The notes: generated from the sequence alone by a model not told the origin. A stretch of 64,000 nucleotides of DNA from Mogibacterium neglectum (GCF_030644205.1 NZ_CP128647.1:1550001-1614000); one strand, 5' to 3'. Positions 19,027-28,726 are shown, numbered from the stretch's first letter. Made by a program: numbers and translations.

Positions 19027-19055
19027 AATATACACCTCTTTGCAATATTCTACAA
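19027..19055 (-). promoter_or_regulatory. Probable promoter of the gamma-carbonic-anhydrase-like gene
   Basis: Minus strand TTGTAG, 17 bp, TATATT, about 80 bp upstream of the start codon. Confidence 0.45.
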
Positions 19056-19072
19056 AGTTTGTATTCCAAACT

Positions 19073-19086
19073 CACCTCGCGAGGTG
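19073..19086. promoter_or_regulatory. 14-bp perfect palindrome between divergent genes
   Basis: CACCTCGCGAGGTG is a perfect GC-rich palindrome in an AT-rich divergent intergenic region, next to the promoter at 19027-19055. It could be an operator for either gene; the regulator is unknown. Confidence 0.4.
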
Positions 19087-19168
19087 TACAATTCAAATAA
19101 TAAATGTATTGTAAATCTCGTAGCTTAAGCTAGCAACCAGTAATTAGCTTGTGATGGAGGATAAACCA

Positions 19169-19687
19169 ATGGGATTGATTGCTAACTACCAATATATCGA
19201 TGACGCAAACCTCGACGTTCTTCTGCGCCTTGCGAATCTCGATGATGAAGAAGAAGTTTTTGAAACTATTGAAGATTTAAACGAAGAAGCTGAAATTTTT
19301 CTTGATACTGATAAGATGTGGGATGTGATGCACTTCGTTCTAACAGGGGTGAGCACCGATGAGAGGTCTAGTAATAACCCCCTCAGCGTGGCAGTTATCG
19401 GCGTGGACTTATTTGAAGATTTAAGCCAATTCGTCGCATGTGTAAAAAATGACCGTGTCCCTGAAATAATTTCGGCGCTCGAGGGTTTCGATTATGAAAA
19501 AGCTCTTGAAAATTTCAATATGGAAGATTGTGCAAGTGCTGGCCTGTATCCAAACATATGGGATATGGATGATGAGGACTTGGTCGATGAGCTAATAGAA
19601 GAAATCGCTGATTACATCGAAGGACTTCGAGACTTTTATAAGAAGGTGCTCGAAGCCGGAGGACATGCACTTATTACGATTTATTAA
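19169..19687 (+). CDS. DUF1877 (YfbM-like) family protein
   Basis: 172-residue acidic protein starting MGLIANYQYID, typical of the DUF1877/YfbM family, and including the conserved LYPNIWD and the C-terminal LEAGGHALITIY. Start chosen at 19169 because GGAGG lies eight bases upstream; an in-frame ATG at 19151 has no such site. Function unknown; family members often sit in immunity-gene clusters of polymorphic toxin systems (established association, not shown here). First gene of a three-gene plus-strand set. Confidence 0.8.
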   Translation: MGLIANYQYIDDANLDVLLRLANLDDEEEVFETIEDLNEEAEIFLDTDKMWDVMHFVLTGVSTDERSSNNPLSVAVIGVDLFEDLSQFVACVKNDRVPEIISALEGFDYEKALENFNMEDCASAGLYPNIWDMDDEDLVDELIEEIADYIEGLRDFYKKVLEAGGHALITIY

Positions 19688-19696
19688 GGGAGATAT

Positions 19697-20326
19697 ATGA
19701 CGATTAATTTAGCGGATGCGATTTTGAAAACAGCAGGCTTAAATGAAGCCCTGATGCGAGAATGCGATATATTTTTCTGCGATAAGCCTAGAGACACAGA
19801 GTATTCGGGGCATGGTGAAGTATATTCGTCTTCGTTTGAAACATTTGCATCCGATGGAAGCGGTGGCGAATATGTAAAGCTTGAAGACGGCAGCATCGGA
19901 TATATTAGCAGCGAAGGGAGCGTCGGAAGAGTTGCTGAAAACATGGAGGATTTACTTCTGTTTCTAATTCATGCGGGATGCATTTCGGATTTTAACTGTA
20001 AATACATCTACAAAAGCGATGAGCTGTTATCCGCATTTTGCAGCGGTTACATCGAGAAATCACGCAAGTCATATAATGAGAAAGGTGCTGATTTCGACGA
20101 GATTAGAGGCGAGATTGCGAAGAAGTTATCGCTCGAGTATGATCCTGGTAAGCTCCCCGAGTACGCGAAGAGATTTTACGAAGCTGCCAGCAGAGAGCCT
20201 TCATTCACATGCAAGTTCGGAGATGGAGAAGACGAGTTTGTATGTGACGGGATTATTTCGGATATTCTCGGACTATGGGTATATGAGCTGGTGGGTATGA
20301 CTAGGGATGAGATTCTAAATTATTAG
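19697..20326 (+). CDS. SMI1/KNR4-like (SUKH superfamily) protein, putative immunity protein
   Basis: 209-residue acidic protein. The segment GEYVKLEDGSIGYISSEGSVG followed by AENMEDLLLFLI resembles the C-terminal strands and helix of SUKH domains. The last 80 residues are helical and of unknown type. Starts nine bases after the DUF1877 stop, so the genes are probably co-transcribed. The assignment is by pattern and less certain than for its neighbours. Confidence 0.55.
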   Translation: MTINLADAILKTAGLNEALMRECDIFFCDKPRDTEYSGHGEVYSSSFETFASDGSGGEYVKLEDGSIGYISSEGSVGRVAENMEDLLLFLIHAGCISDFNCKYIYKSDELLSAFCSGYIEKSRKSYNEKGADFDEIRGEIAKKLSLEYDPGKLPEYAKRFYEAASREPSFTCKFGDGEDEFVCDGIISDILGLWVYELVGMTRDEILNY

Positions 20327-20353
20327 CAAGTGAAATTATTGGGAGACGATAAT

Positions 20354-21337
20354 ATGAAACCTTTTGAGAACTTTGACTGGAAATCATTTTGGGACAATTC
20401 TGATGGCTATACCGATGATTATACAGGCAAGGCTCCTACTGACTGGGATATATTAGATATAGAAAAAGCGACTGGATATAAGCTTCCAGAGTCCTATATT
20501 GAGCTTATCAAGCACCAAAACGGTGGCATTCCTGCAAATAACATCGTAACAACAGACAACCTTTGTGTCAATCTAGTTGGAATCTATGGCATCGATAAGG
20601 ATAAAGAATATTCCGTTTGTGGTGATTGTGGAACTGAGTTCTGGCTTGAGGAGTGGGGATATCCTGCAATAGGTATTGTGATTGCAGACACCATCTCCGG
20701 TGGACACGACATGATATTCCTCGATTACAGCGAATGCGGACCAGAAGGTGAACCTATGGTTACATTAGTTGATCAAGAAGATGACTACAGCCAAGAGATA
20801 TTAGCAGATAACTTTGAGGAGTTCATATGCAAGATTGAATCCGATAATGTTGTTAATAGTATAGAAGAATTTAATCAGCTCGATGATAAAAAGCAGATTC
20901 TTGCTCTGAATAAGCTCCGTAACATGAAGGGTTTTAGGGCTCTGATAGAGCTTCTTGAGCAGGCAGAACCTAGCTCATATAGTGACGAGGTTCTCGGCAT
21001 GCTCGCAAGTTCATATAACAGCACAGACCAAGAGGATCTTGCTATTCAGACTCTAGGCTTAGTACCAGAAGCTAACCGTGATGCGATGTGGTATTGCCGT
21101 TACGGCTACTCTTATGCTCTTAAGTCTAAAAAGGCAGACAACGCTCACCACGAGAAGAAAAAAGCCGCTGTAAGGAATCTTGAAAAAGCAATCGAGTTAG
21201 CCGAAGGTAGTAGGGAAGATGACGTAATCGACCACTGCATGATGATCTTTGATAAAATACTATACCTCAAACCAGCCGACTTACGCGGTGGATATAGGCT
21301 AGCTTATACGTACTACCACCAATATACCGAGGATTAA
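20354..21337 (+). CDS. SMI1/KNR4 (SUKH) domain protein with a C-terminal repeat-like domain
   Basis: 327 residues. The N-terminal SUKH domain covers about 1-160: IEKATGYKLPESYIELIKHQNGG is the hallmark first helix and loop, and GGHDMIFLDYSECGPEGEP the central strands. Residues about 165-327 are helical and look like TPR-type pairs (EVLGMLASSYNSTDQEDLAI, YGYSYALKSKKAD). ATG 20354 has GGGAG eight bases upstream; a GTG 24 bases earlier is less likely. Probable immunity or scaffold role by analogy with SUKH proteins. Confidence 0.8.
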   Translation: MKPFENFDWKSFWDNSDGYTDDYTGKAPTDWDILDIEKATGYKLPESYIELIKHQNGGIPANNIVTTDNLCVNLVGIYGIDKDKEYSVCGDCGTEFWLEEWGYPAIGIVIADTISGGHDMIFLDYSECGPEGEPMVTLVDQEDDYSQEILADNFEEFICKIESDNVVNSIEEFNQLDDKKQILALNKLRNMKGFRALIELLEQAEPSSYSDEVLGMLASSYNSTDQEDLAIQTLGLVPEANRDAMWYCRYGYSYALKSKKADNAHHEKKKAAVRNLEKAIELAEGSREDDVIDHCMMIFDKILYLKPADLRGGYRLAYTYYHQYTED

Positions 21338-21399
21338 TCGTCAACCTACTTCACTGAATCTCATAGGACAGAATTTAAAAATCTAATATTAGTAAGAAT

Positions 21400-21432
21400 G
21401 GGGGCTTGCCTTTGCAACCCCCACCTTTATTT
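21400..21432 (+). terminator. Intrinsic terminator of the DUF1877-SUKH gene set
   Basis: GGGGG at 21400-21404 pairs with CCCCC at 21418-21422, with TTGC/GCAA inside. A T-rich tail (CTTTATTTTATA) follows. Confidence 0.7.
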
Positions 21433-21546
21433 TATATGTGATTGAACTCTTAAATTTAGTCCACTTTTATATATGACGTGTTCTCAACGCTGATTTCCGC
21501 TGAATTTTAGTATCATCTTATCGCCGATGCTATAATATCTGAATTC

Positions 21547-22092
21547 TTATCTGCCAGCTCTATTCTTCAGCTTCTCGACCTTCTTATCCTTACGTTCCTC
21601 TAGCTCAGCGATTTGACCAAGTAAAAAGCTCTCAAAATCGCCTTCAACATCATGCATCTCATAGCCATCGAAAACAACTATCTTGCCTTCTCTATCGAAA
21701 CAGAATATCTGCTCACCGTCACCTATTACCGAGAAGAACGGGATGCAGTCAGATAGCCCACTTTCATGGAAAGCCCTTGTATTTGCACGTAAGTCTAGGT
21801 ACTCTGGGACTTCGCTTGAGATGCCGTAAACCATGATTCCTCGGCAAAACTCCCAGAATGGTGCAACTTCATACTCCTGTGCCATAGGCCAGATTTCTTC
21901 TCTTACTTCCATGTATAGACCACCAAGCGGAGACATTGTAAACTCTTTGAAATCCTCCGGTAGCTTTATATTGAACTCGCTCTCGAAAGCTTCTATATCT
22001 TGTTCTGATGGCGTGTCATCTCCACATGCGAAAACCTGATATGTTTCTTTGTCGTAGCTTCTAAAATAATCGTAAATCTTTTCTATAGACAT
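21547..22092 (-). CDS. SMI1/KNR4 (SUKH) family protein
   Basis: 181 residues. EFNIKLPEDFKEFTMSPLGG gives the typical helix-loop and SDCIPFFSVIGDGEQIFCFDREGKI, split over the centre, the SUKH beta-sheet. The C-terminus is a short charged helix (EERKDKKVEKLKNRAGR). It stands alone on the minus strand, convergent with the three-gene plus-strand set. Probably an immunity-type protein; no toxin gene is adjacent. Confidence 0.8.
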   Translation of the reverse strand: MSIEKIYDYFRSYDKETYQVFACGDDTPSEQDIEAFESEFNIKLPEDFKEFTMSPLGGLYMEVREEIWPMAQEYEVAPFWEFCRGIMVYGISSEVPEYLDLRANTRAFHESGLSDCIPFFSVIGDGEQIFCFDREGKIVVFDGYEMHDVEGDFESFLLGQIAELEERKDKKVEKLKNRAGR

Positions 22093-22250
22093 ATTTCACC
22101 TCGTTATACTCCCGACAATTTGCCTGGATACTGATTTCACTAATATATTCATTATACTTTCTGTCATATATTTATTTTAGTGATTCAGTATAAAGAAATC
22201 AATAATATCCAAGTTAGTATGCCAGGTATACAAAGTAAGCAACATAAAAA

Positions 22251-22270
22251 CAGGGGCGCATGCGCCCCTG
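22251..22270 (-). terminator. Intrinsic terminator of tuf
   Basis: CAGGGGCGCA/TGCGCCCCTG forms a near-continuous GC-rich stem, followed on the minus strand by TTTTTATG. About 40 bp past the tuf stop. Confidence 0.85.
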
Positions 22271-22308
22271 CTTCTTAATATACTGGTGGTCTACCTCGTA
22301 ATCTATGA

Positions 22309-23502
22309 TTACTCGATAATCTCTGTAACTACTCCGGATCCTACTGTTCTTCCGCCTTCTCTGATAGCGAAACGTAGTCCCTCTTCGATAGCTACTGGTG
22401 TAATCAGTTCGATCTCCATTACTACGTTATCTCCAGGCATGCACATCTCTGTACCCTCTGGTAGCTTTAGATCTCCTGTTACGTCTGTCGTTCTTAGGTA
22501 GAACTGTGGTCTGTATCCATTGAAGAATGGTGTGTGTCTTCCACCCTCTTCCTTCTTTAGTACGTATACCTGTCCCTTGAACTTTGTGTGTGGGTGTATT
22601 GAGCCTGGCTTTGAGAGTACCTGTCCTCTTTCGATTTCGTCTCTCTGGATTCCTCTTAGTAGTGCTCCGATGTTGTCTCCTGTTTCTGCTGCATCAAGAG
22701 TCTTCTTGAACATCTCTACTCCAGTTACAACTACCTTTCTCTTCTCGTCGCTTAGTCCTACGAGCTCTACTTCGTCTCCTACCTTGAGGGTTCCTCTCTC
22801 AACTCTTCCTGTTGCTACTGTTCCACGTCCTGTGATTGAGAATACGTCCTCGATTGGCATTAGGAATGGCTGATCGTTTGCTCTCTGTGGCTCTGGAATG
22901 TATGTGTCTACTGCTTCCATTAGCTCGCAAATCTTATCTCCCCACTCTCCGCTTGGATCCTCTAGTGCCTTTAGTGCGGATCCTCTGATGATTGGTGTAT
23001 CATCTCCTGGGAACTCATACTCATCTAGTAGCTCTCTTACTTCCATCTCTACGAGGTCTAGTAGCTCCTCGTCATCTACCATGTCACACTTGTTCAGGAA
23101 TACGATGATGTATGGTACGCCTACCTGTCTGGATAGCAGGATGTGCTCTCTTGTCTGAGGCATTGGTCCATCTGTTGCTGCTACTACTAGAATAGCTCCG
23201 TCCATCTGAGCTGCTCCTGTAATCATGTTCTTTACATAGTCAGCGTGTCCTGGGCAGTCTACGTGTGCGTAGTGTCTGTTTGGTGTCTCATACTCTACGT
23301 GTGCTGAGGAAATCGTGATTCCTCTTGCCTTCTCTTCTGGTGCCTTGTCGATCTGGTCGAATGCTACGTCTGCTCCGAGTCCATATCTGTCGTGAAGAGT
23401 CTTTGTGATTGCTGCTGTTAGAGTTGTCTTGCCGTGGTCAACGTGGCCGATTGTACCGATGTTGATATGTGGCTTGGTTCTCTCATACTTCTGCTTTGCC
23501 AT
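22309..23502 (-). CDS. tuf: Elongation factor Tu
   Basis: GTPase that delivers aminoacyl-tRNA to the ribosome. 397 residues from [21 protein letters not shown]1 is GHVDHGKTT (about 18-26), G3 is DCPGHADYV and G4 is NKCDMVD. The frame is open 28 codons further upstream, but AAGGAGG is placed correctly for the ATG at 23502. Strong codon bias, as expected for a highly expressed gene. It lies 38 bp downstream of tRNA-Thr and is probably co-transcribed with it. Confidence 0.98.
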   Translation of the reverse strand: MAKQKYERTKPHINIGTIGHVDHGKTTLTAAITKTLHDRYGLGADVAFDQIDKAPEEKARGITISSAHVEYETPNRHYAHVDCPGHADYVKNMITGAAQMDGAILVVAATDGPMPQTREHILLSRQVGVPYIIVFLNKCDMVDDEELLDLVEMEVRELLDEYEFPGDDTPIIRGSALKALEDPSGEWGDKICELMEAVDTYIPEPQRANDQPFLMPIEDVFSITGRGTVATGRVERGTLKVGDEVELVGLSDEKRKVVVTGVEMFKKTLDAAETGDNIGALLRGIQRDEIERGQVLSKPGSIHPHTKFKGQVYVLKKEEGGRHTPFFNGYRPQFYLRTTDVTGDLKLPEGTEMCMPGDNVVMEIELITPVAIEEGLRFAIREGGRTVGSGVVTEIIE

Positions 23503-23540
23503 GATATCCTCCTTAGAATTGTGATTAAATTTAAAATAAT

Positions 23541-23617
<77 letters not shown>

Positions 23618-23629
23618 ACGTATACAAGA

Positions 23630-23658
23630 ATAGTACACGAAATAATACAGACTGTCAA
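23630..23658 (-). promoter_or_regulatory. Strong promoter of the tRNA-Thr-tuf unit
   Basis: Minus strand TTGACA, 17 bp, TACTAT, ending about 13 bp before the tRNA. Consensus -35 and spacing fit a highly expressed unit. Confidence 0.8.
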
Positions 23659-23666
23659 TAAATGAA

Positions 23667-23730
23667 AAGCCACCATCACGCGTTGGAATGCACCCAAAAT
23701 TCTGGCCACATGTCGCATGGGTGGTGGCTT
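23667..23730 (-). terminator. Long terminator hairpin of butyrate kinase
   Basis: AAGCCACCA (minus-strand 5' arm at 23722-23730) pairs with TGGTGGCTT (23667-23675). A second pair, CACCCA/TGGGTG, nests inside. TTTTCATTT follows on the minus strand. Confidence 0.6.
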
Positions 23731-23754
23731 TACATTTAAATCAACTTTTTCTAA

Positions 23755-24900
23755 TTACTTCGCTGGTGTTGTATAAGGCTCCACACCCTTGCAGATGCGG
23801 ATTCTGTCAACTGCCGCAGCCTTGATTTCTCCGAAATCCTGAAGCTTCTCTTCGCCTCTCAGAACTCTTAAAGCTCCAGCTGCTAAAGCTTCCATCTCAT
23901 ATTCGCCAGGCATCATCTCAACTGGAGCAATCCAGCTTACCATGTCTTCGATGATATCTGTGAGGAACTTGGAGTAAGCTACTCCGCCTGTGAGGATGAT
24001 CCTATCAACCTTGCCAGCCACTGGAGCAGATAGTTTAGCGATGTCTTTGGCAATTCCGTATGCCATTGCCTCGTATACGACCTTTGCATACTCGTTACCT
24101 GCATCTATCATCTTCTCTACCTCTATAGCATCTGTAGTGCCGAGATGAGCTTTGAGTCCGCCCGCACCGTGGAACTTCTTCATTACAGTCTTTGCATCAT
24201 TACCTGATGTGAAGCAATAATTTACGAGATCCTTGCAGCCTACTGCACCACCACGTTCTGGAGAGAAGTTTCCTTCATCGTCGTTTACACAGTCGATATT
24301 TACACCATTGTGATACAGTCTGATTGAGCTTCCACCACCCATGTGAGCGACGATGAATGTGCACTCGTCAAATGGCTTCTTAAGCACCTCTTCAGCACAC
24401 TTGATAGCCATTGCTCTCGTGTTTAACGTGTGTCCAACTGTGTAACGAGGAATCTCCGGAACGCCGGAAACTCTTGCTACTGCCTGCATCTCATCTGTTC
24501 CGATTGCATCATAGATGCACGCAGGAATTCCAAACTCTTTTTTGAGATCAAAAGCAATCATGCTGCCGAGCAGCGACGCATGCTTCGCTGTGTCCTCAGG
24601 TCTCGTCAGGTAATCGATCATCTCCTGGTCGATTCCGATAGCACCGTGTGGGCAAGCGATAATATTTCCACCTCTCGAGCATACTGCTGTGAGTGTATTC
24701 ACGCCGATACCGTTGCTCTCAAGAGCCTCTCTTACTTTCTCATTACGGAAGTTAAACTGCTCAAGCACATCATCGAACTGAGCCATCTCCTCCTGTGTAT
24801 GTCTGATTGTTTCCTTAAAAACCTCCTGAGCATCATCGTATACAGCAATCTTACTTGATGTAGATCCTAGATTAAGCACAAGAATTCTTTCCTTACTCAT
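23755..24900 (-). CDS. buk: Butyrate kinase (or branched-chain fatty acid kinase)
   Basis: Converts butyryl-phosphate and ADP to butyrate and ATP in fermentation, or the reverse. ASKHA-fold acyl kinase of 381 residues. The N-terminal phosphate loop is LNLGSTSSKIAVYDD; VAHMGGGSSIRLYHNG and the C-terminal ILTGGVAYSKFL are also visible. The SRGGNIIACPHGAI region fits Buk rather than acetate kinase. No phosphotransbutyrylase gene is adjacent. A CoA-transferase at 54584 offers an alternative butyrate route. Confidence 0.88.
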   Translation of the reverse strand: MSKERILVLNLGSTSSKIAVYDDAQEVFKETIRHTQEEMAQFDDVLEQFNFRNEKVREALESNGIGVNTLTAVCSRGGNIIACPHGAIGIDQEMIDYLTRPEDTAKHASLLGSMIAFDLKKEFGIPACIYDAIGTDEMQAVARVSGVPEIPRYTVGHTLNTRAMAIKCAEEVLKKPFDECTFIVAHMGGGSSIRLYHNGVNIDCVNDDEGNFSPERGGAVGCKDLVNYCFTSGNDAKTVMKKFHGAGGLKAHLGTTDAIEVEKMIDAGNEYAKVVYEAMAYGIAKDIAKLSAPVAGKVDRIILTGGVAYSKFLTDIIEDMVSWIAPVEMMPGEYEMEALAAGALRVLRGEEKLQDFGEIKAAAVDRIRICKGVEPYTTPAK

Positions 24901-24925
24901 TTTTCCAGTTTCCCTTTCTGAATAA

Positions 24926-24955
24926 ATTATACATACGTTACCTTCGTATTACGAA
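24926..24955 (-). promoter_or_regulatory. Probable buk promoter with overlapping palindrome
   Basis: Minus-strand TATAAT (24926-24931) lies about 26 bp before the buk start. Its expected -35 region is occupied by the 13-bp palindrome TTCGTA-A-TACGAA (24943-24955), which could be a regulator site. Confidence 0.4.
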
Positions 24956-25018
24956 AAGTAGTATATCACACTCGCAGGCCTCAATGTCAGCACGAACTGA
25001 ACGTTTTTTTCACTATCC

Positions 25019-28000
25019 CTATTCTTCGCCTCTGAAGTACGAAACCGCTGACTCAAATAGCCCTAGCTCAAACTCCCCTGGTACGTTCTTGTATAGACCC
25101 TCTCCAATTCTCTCGGAGTGTCCCATTTTGCCGAGAATCCTTCCATCTGGCGAGAGTATTCCTTCGATAGCCATAGATGAACCGTTTGGATTGAACTGGA
25201 TGTCCATAGTTGGATTTCCTTCAAAATCAACGTACTGCGTCAGGATCTGCCCATTCTCGAGCATTGTATCTATATCGTTAGTGTTAGCTACAAATCGTCC
25301 TTCGCCGTGAGATATTGGCACAGTCAGGATCTGTCCAACACTTGCTTTCCTCAGCCAAGGCGATCTAGTCGAGCAGAGTTTCGTTCTAACAAGCTTCGAC
25401 TGATGTCTACCGATGTTGTTGAATGTTAGAGTTGGACTATTTTCCTTCTGCACGCCGATCTCGCCATATGGCAGTAATCCAAGCTTGATGAGCGCTTGGA
25501 ATCCATTGCAAATTCCCGCAACCAGTCCGTCTCTTTCATTGAGCAGTTTCATGAGTTCTACAGAAATCGCTTCATTTCTCAGGAACGAAGTGATGAACTT
25601 ACCAGAGCCATCTGGTTCGTCAGCACCAGAGAATCCCCCTGGAATGAAGAGTACATTTGCCTTGGAGAGTGCTGTCGCGAACTCCTTAACGGAGTACTTT
25701 AGATGATCTGCTGTAAGGTTATTCACAACGAATATCTCTGCCTCTCCGCCAGCCTTCTCAACGGCCTTAGCCGTGTCGTATTCGCAGTTCGTACCTGGGA
25801 ATACAGGAATTAAGAATCTTGGCTTCTCCACGGTCTCGCTTGGAACTGCATCACTCCTTGTTCTGTATATCATCTCAGGGATTCTTTCCTCTGAAGTATT
25901 GATGTTGCAGCTATATACAGGTTCTAGCTTGCCCTCGTAAAGTGCGTTAAGAGCTAGTAGGCGCACGCGTCCCTTCTTGCTGCCTATTGATTCGCGAGAA
26001 ACTGTCTTGCCCATAAGCTTCATATCCGCTGTCAAATCTATATTCTTGCTAGTCTCGATGATGAAGCTACCATACGCATAGCCGAACATCTCTCTCATGG
26101 AAACGCCCTCGTCAAATTCGAAGCCGATGTTGTTACCGATTGCCATTTTAAAGACGGCCTCAGCTGGTCCGCCAAATCCAGGCGTGTAGCATGCCGCAAC
26201 TAATCCGTTATCAACGAGCGTTCTCACTAGCTTGAAGTTCCTGATGAGCGATTCAGCCTTTGGAAGCCCGTCTTCGCCTATCTCCGGTTTCAGCCACACA
26301 ACTTCATGACCTCTGCTCTTAAACTCCGGTGAAACCACTTTGCTCAGTTCATCTGTAGTTACTGCAAAAGAAATCAGGGTCGGTGGTACGTGGATATCCT
26401 CGAAGGTTCCGCTCATAGAATCCTTACCGCCGATAGCTCCGATTCCAAGTTCCATCTGCGCTCTAAATGCACCGAGAACTGCGCTGAACGCTTTGCCCCA
26501 AGACTTGTCGTTATCACCGAGCTTCTCGAAGTATTCCTGAAGGCTTAGATATATGTGATCATAGCTAGCGCCTGTTGCTACGAGCTTCGCTACACTCTCC
26601 ACAATTGCGAGGTATGCACCATGATAAGGGCTCTGCTCTAGGATATATGGATTGAATCCGTATGACATCATCGATACAGTGCTGCACTCTCCCTCGAGCA
26701 TTGGGATCTTGTGAACCATAGCCTGAATAGGTGTTCTCTGCTTGATTCCGCCAAAAGGCATCATGACCGTATTGCCACCAATTGTTGAGTCAAAACGCTC
26801 CGAAAGCCCTCTCTTGGAGCAGACATTGAGATCGGATACGAGTTCCTTCAACCCCTTTTCAAAATCTCTTGGTATCTCTTTATCGAATCTTCGAGCACCC
26901 TCAACTACGACGTCAGCTTCTTTCTCTGCGCCGTTAGTATCTAGGAATTTCCTGGAAATATTTACAATCTGCTGACCTCTGAAGTTCATCTTGAGGTAAG
27001 CCTTCTCCGTCACAGTCGCTACTGTTGTCGCCTCGAGATTCTCGCTCTCTGCGAGCTTCTTGAACTTATCTGCATCGGATGCTGCAACTACAACAGCCAT
27101 TCTCTCCTGAGACTCGCTGATTGCGAGTTCAGTTCCGTCCAGTCCATCGTACTTCTTAGGCACGTTGTCTAAAGTCACTTCCAGTCCATCTGCTAGCTCG
27201 CCGATGGCAACCGAAACTCCACCTGCACCGAAGTCGTTGCAGCGTTTAATGAGAGTGGTAGCCTCTGGGTTTCTGAACAGTCTCTGAATCTTTCTCTCTT
27301 CAGGAGCATTACCCTTCTGAACCTCTGCGCCGCAGGACTCTAGCGATTCCATGCTGTGAGACTTGGATGAGCCCGTAGCTCCCCCTATTCCATCTCTACC
27401 AGTTCTGCCGCCTAGCAGGATGATAACGTCGCCTGCTTCTGGCCTCTCTCTCCTTATATTCTCTGCTGGGGCAGCCGCAACCACTGCGCCTACTTCCATT
27501 CTCTTTGCCACGTATCCCTCGTGATACACCTCATCTACGAGGCCAGTCGTGAGTCCAATCTGGTTTCCATATGAGCTGTAGCCTGAAGCAGCGGTTGTCG
27601 TAATCTTCTTCTGCGATAGCTTACCTGGACGAGTCTCTGACTCAGGCGTGAGCGGATTTCCTGCGCCCGTTACACGCATCGCCGCATACACATAACTTCT
27701 ACCCGACAGTGGATCTCTGATAGCTCCACCGATACAAGTCGCAGCTCCACCAAATGGCTCGATTTCCGTAGGGTGATTGTGCGTCTCGTTCTTGAACAGC
27801 AGAACCCAATCCTGCTCTTCTCCGTCGATATTCGCCTTAAAATCAACTGTGCATGCGTTGATCTCCTCCGACTCCACGACATCTACCATCTTGCCGTTCT
27901 CCTTGAGCGCCTTGACTGCGATAGTCGCAACATTCATAAGGCTGATTGGCTTGTGTACTCCTAGCTGCTTGCGAAGCTCCTGATATTCGCTAAACGTCTT

Positions 28001-28726
28001 GTTGATAGTTTCATCCTTAAACACAACCCCTCTGATTGTCGTGTTGAAAGTGGTGTGACGGCAGTGGTCTGACCAGTACGTGTCGATAACCTTAATCTCA
28101 GCGATGCTCGGATCCCTACCCTCTTCCTTGAAATACTCACGGCACATCTTGAGATCCTCGATGTCCATCGCAAGTGAATTTGCCGCAAGATAAGTCTCTA
28201 GGTCTGCATCTGTATAATTTGTAAAGTTCCTGATCGTCGCAACTGGTGCTGGATCAGGATACTTCGCCTTTAGTGTTGCAGGAACGCCAAGCGAAGCCTC
28301 GCGAGAATCAACTGGATTAATTAAGTAGTCCTTAATTTTCTCGAGCTCCTCATTGGACAGCTCGCCCTCTAGGATATAGATAACCGCTGACTTCACTGTC
28401 GGCTTCTCATCGGGAGCAATAAACTGTAGGCACTCCTCTGCCGAGCTCGCTCTCTGGTCGAACTGACCAGGCAGATACTCTACAGCGATTACAACCTGCT
28501 TACGGAAGTCCATATCCGTGCAGCTTGTATCGGTAGGCGGTTCTGAAAAAATTGTTCCGCGAGCCTCTTCAAAAGCCTTATCTGATAAGTCCTCGATTAG
28601 GTATCTATTAATCACTCTGATGTTCGTCAAGTTCGCAATCTGCAGGCTCTCTCTGAACTCCTTGATAAGCTCCTTTGCCCTATTTGCGAATTCCGGCTTC
28701 TTCTCTACGTATAAAGCTTTGACCAT
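25019..28726 (-). CDS. purL: Phosphoribosylformylglycinamidine synthase, single-chain form
   Basis: Fourth step of IMP synthesis: FGAR + glutamine + ATP to FGAM. 1235 residues, so synthase and glutaminase parts are fused. The substrate and ATP regions include NETHNHPTEIEPFGGAATC-type motifs (about 315-335) and DFGAGGVSVAIGELADGL (about 505). The C-terminal glutamine amidotransferase has nucleophile Cys in GICNGFQAL, with SHGEGRF holding the catalytic His. Last gene of the purEFMNDL run. No purS or purQ is needed. Confidence 0.97.
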   Translation of the reverse strand: MVKALYVEKKPEFANRAKELIKEFRESLQIANLTNIRVINRYLIEDLSDKAFEEARGTIFSEPPTDTSCTDMDFRKQVVIAVEYLPGQFDQRASSAEECLQFIAPDEKPTVKSAVIYILEGELSNEELEKIKDYLINPVDSREASLGVPATLKAKYPDPAPVATIRNFTNYTDADLETYLAANSLAMDIEDLKMCREYFKEEGRDPSIAEIKVIDTYWSDHCRHTTFNTTIRGVVFKDETINKTFSEYQELRKQLGVHKPISLMNVATIAVKALKENGKMVDVVESEEINACTVDFKANIDGEEQDWVLLFKNETHNHPTEIEPFGGAATCIGGAIRDPLSGRSYVYAAMRVTGAGNPLTPESETRPGKLSQKKITTTAASGYSSYGNQIGLTTGLVDEVYHEGYVAKRMEVGAVVAAAPAENIRRERPEAGDVIILLGGRTGRDGIGGATGSSKSHSMESLESCGAEVQKGNAPEERKIQRLFRNPEATTLIKRCNDFGAGGVSVAIGELADGLEVTLDNVPKKYDGLDGTELAISESQERMAVVVAASDADKFKKLAESENLEATTVATVTEKAYLKMNFRGQQIVNISRKFLDTNGAEKEADVVVEGARRFDKEIPRDFEKGLKELVSDLNVCSKRGLSERFDSTIGGNTVMMPFGGIKQRTPIQAMVHKIPMLEGECSTVSMMSYGFNPYILEQSPYHGAYLAIVESVAKLVATGASYDHIYLSLQEYFEKLGDNDKSWGKAFSAVLGAFRAQMELGIGAIGGKDSMSGTFEDIHVPPTLISFAVTTDELSKVVSPEFKSRGHEVVWLKPEIGEDGLPKAESLIRNFKLVRTLVDNGLVAACYTPGFGGPAEAVFKMAIGNNIGFEFDEGVSMREMFGYAYGSFIIETSKNIDLTADMKLMGKTVSRESIGSKKGRVRLLALNALYEGKLEPVYSCNINTSEERIPEMIYRTRSDAVPSETVEKPRFLIPVFPGTNCEYDTAKAVEKAGGEAEIFVVNNLTADHLKYSVKEFATALSKANVLFIPGGFSGADEPDGSGKFITSFLRNEAISVELMKLLNERDGLVAGICNGFQALIKLGLLPYGEIGVQKENSPTLTFNNIGRHQSKLVRTKLCSTRSPWLRKASVGQILTVPISHGEGRFVANTNDIDTMLENGQILTQYVDFEGNPTMDIQFNPNGSSMAIEGILSPDGRILGKMGHSERIGEGLYKNVPGEFELGLFESAVSYFRGEE

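Noticed and set aside
23755-24900. Acetate kinase instead of butyrate kinase
   Set aside because: The N-terminal and SRGGNIIACPHGAI regions, and the length near 380, fit the butyrate/branched-chain kinase group better.
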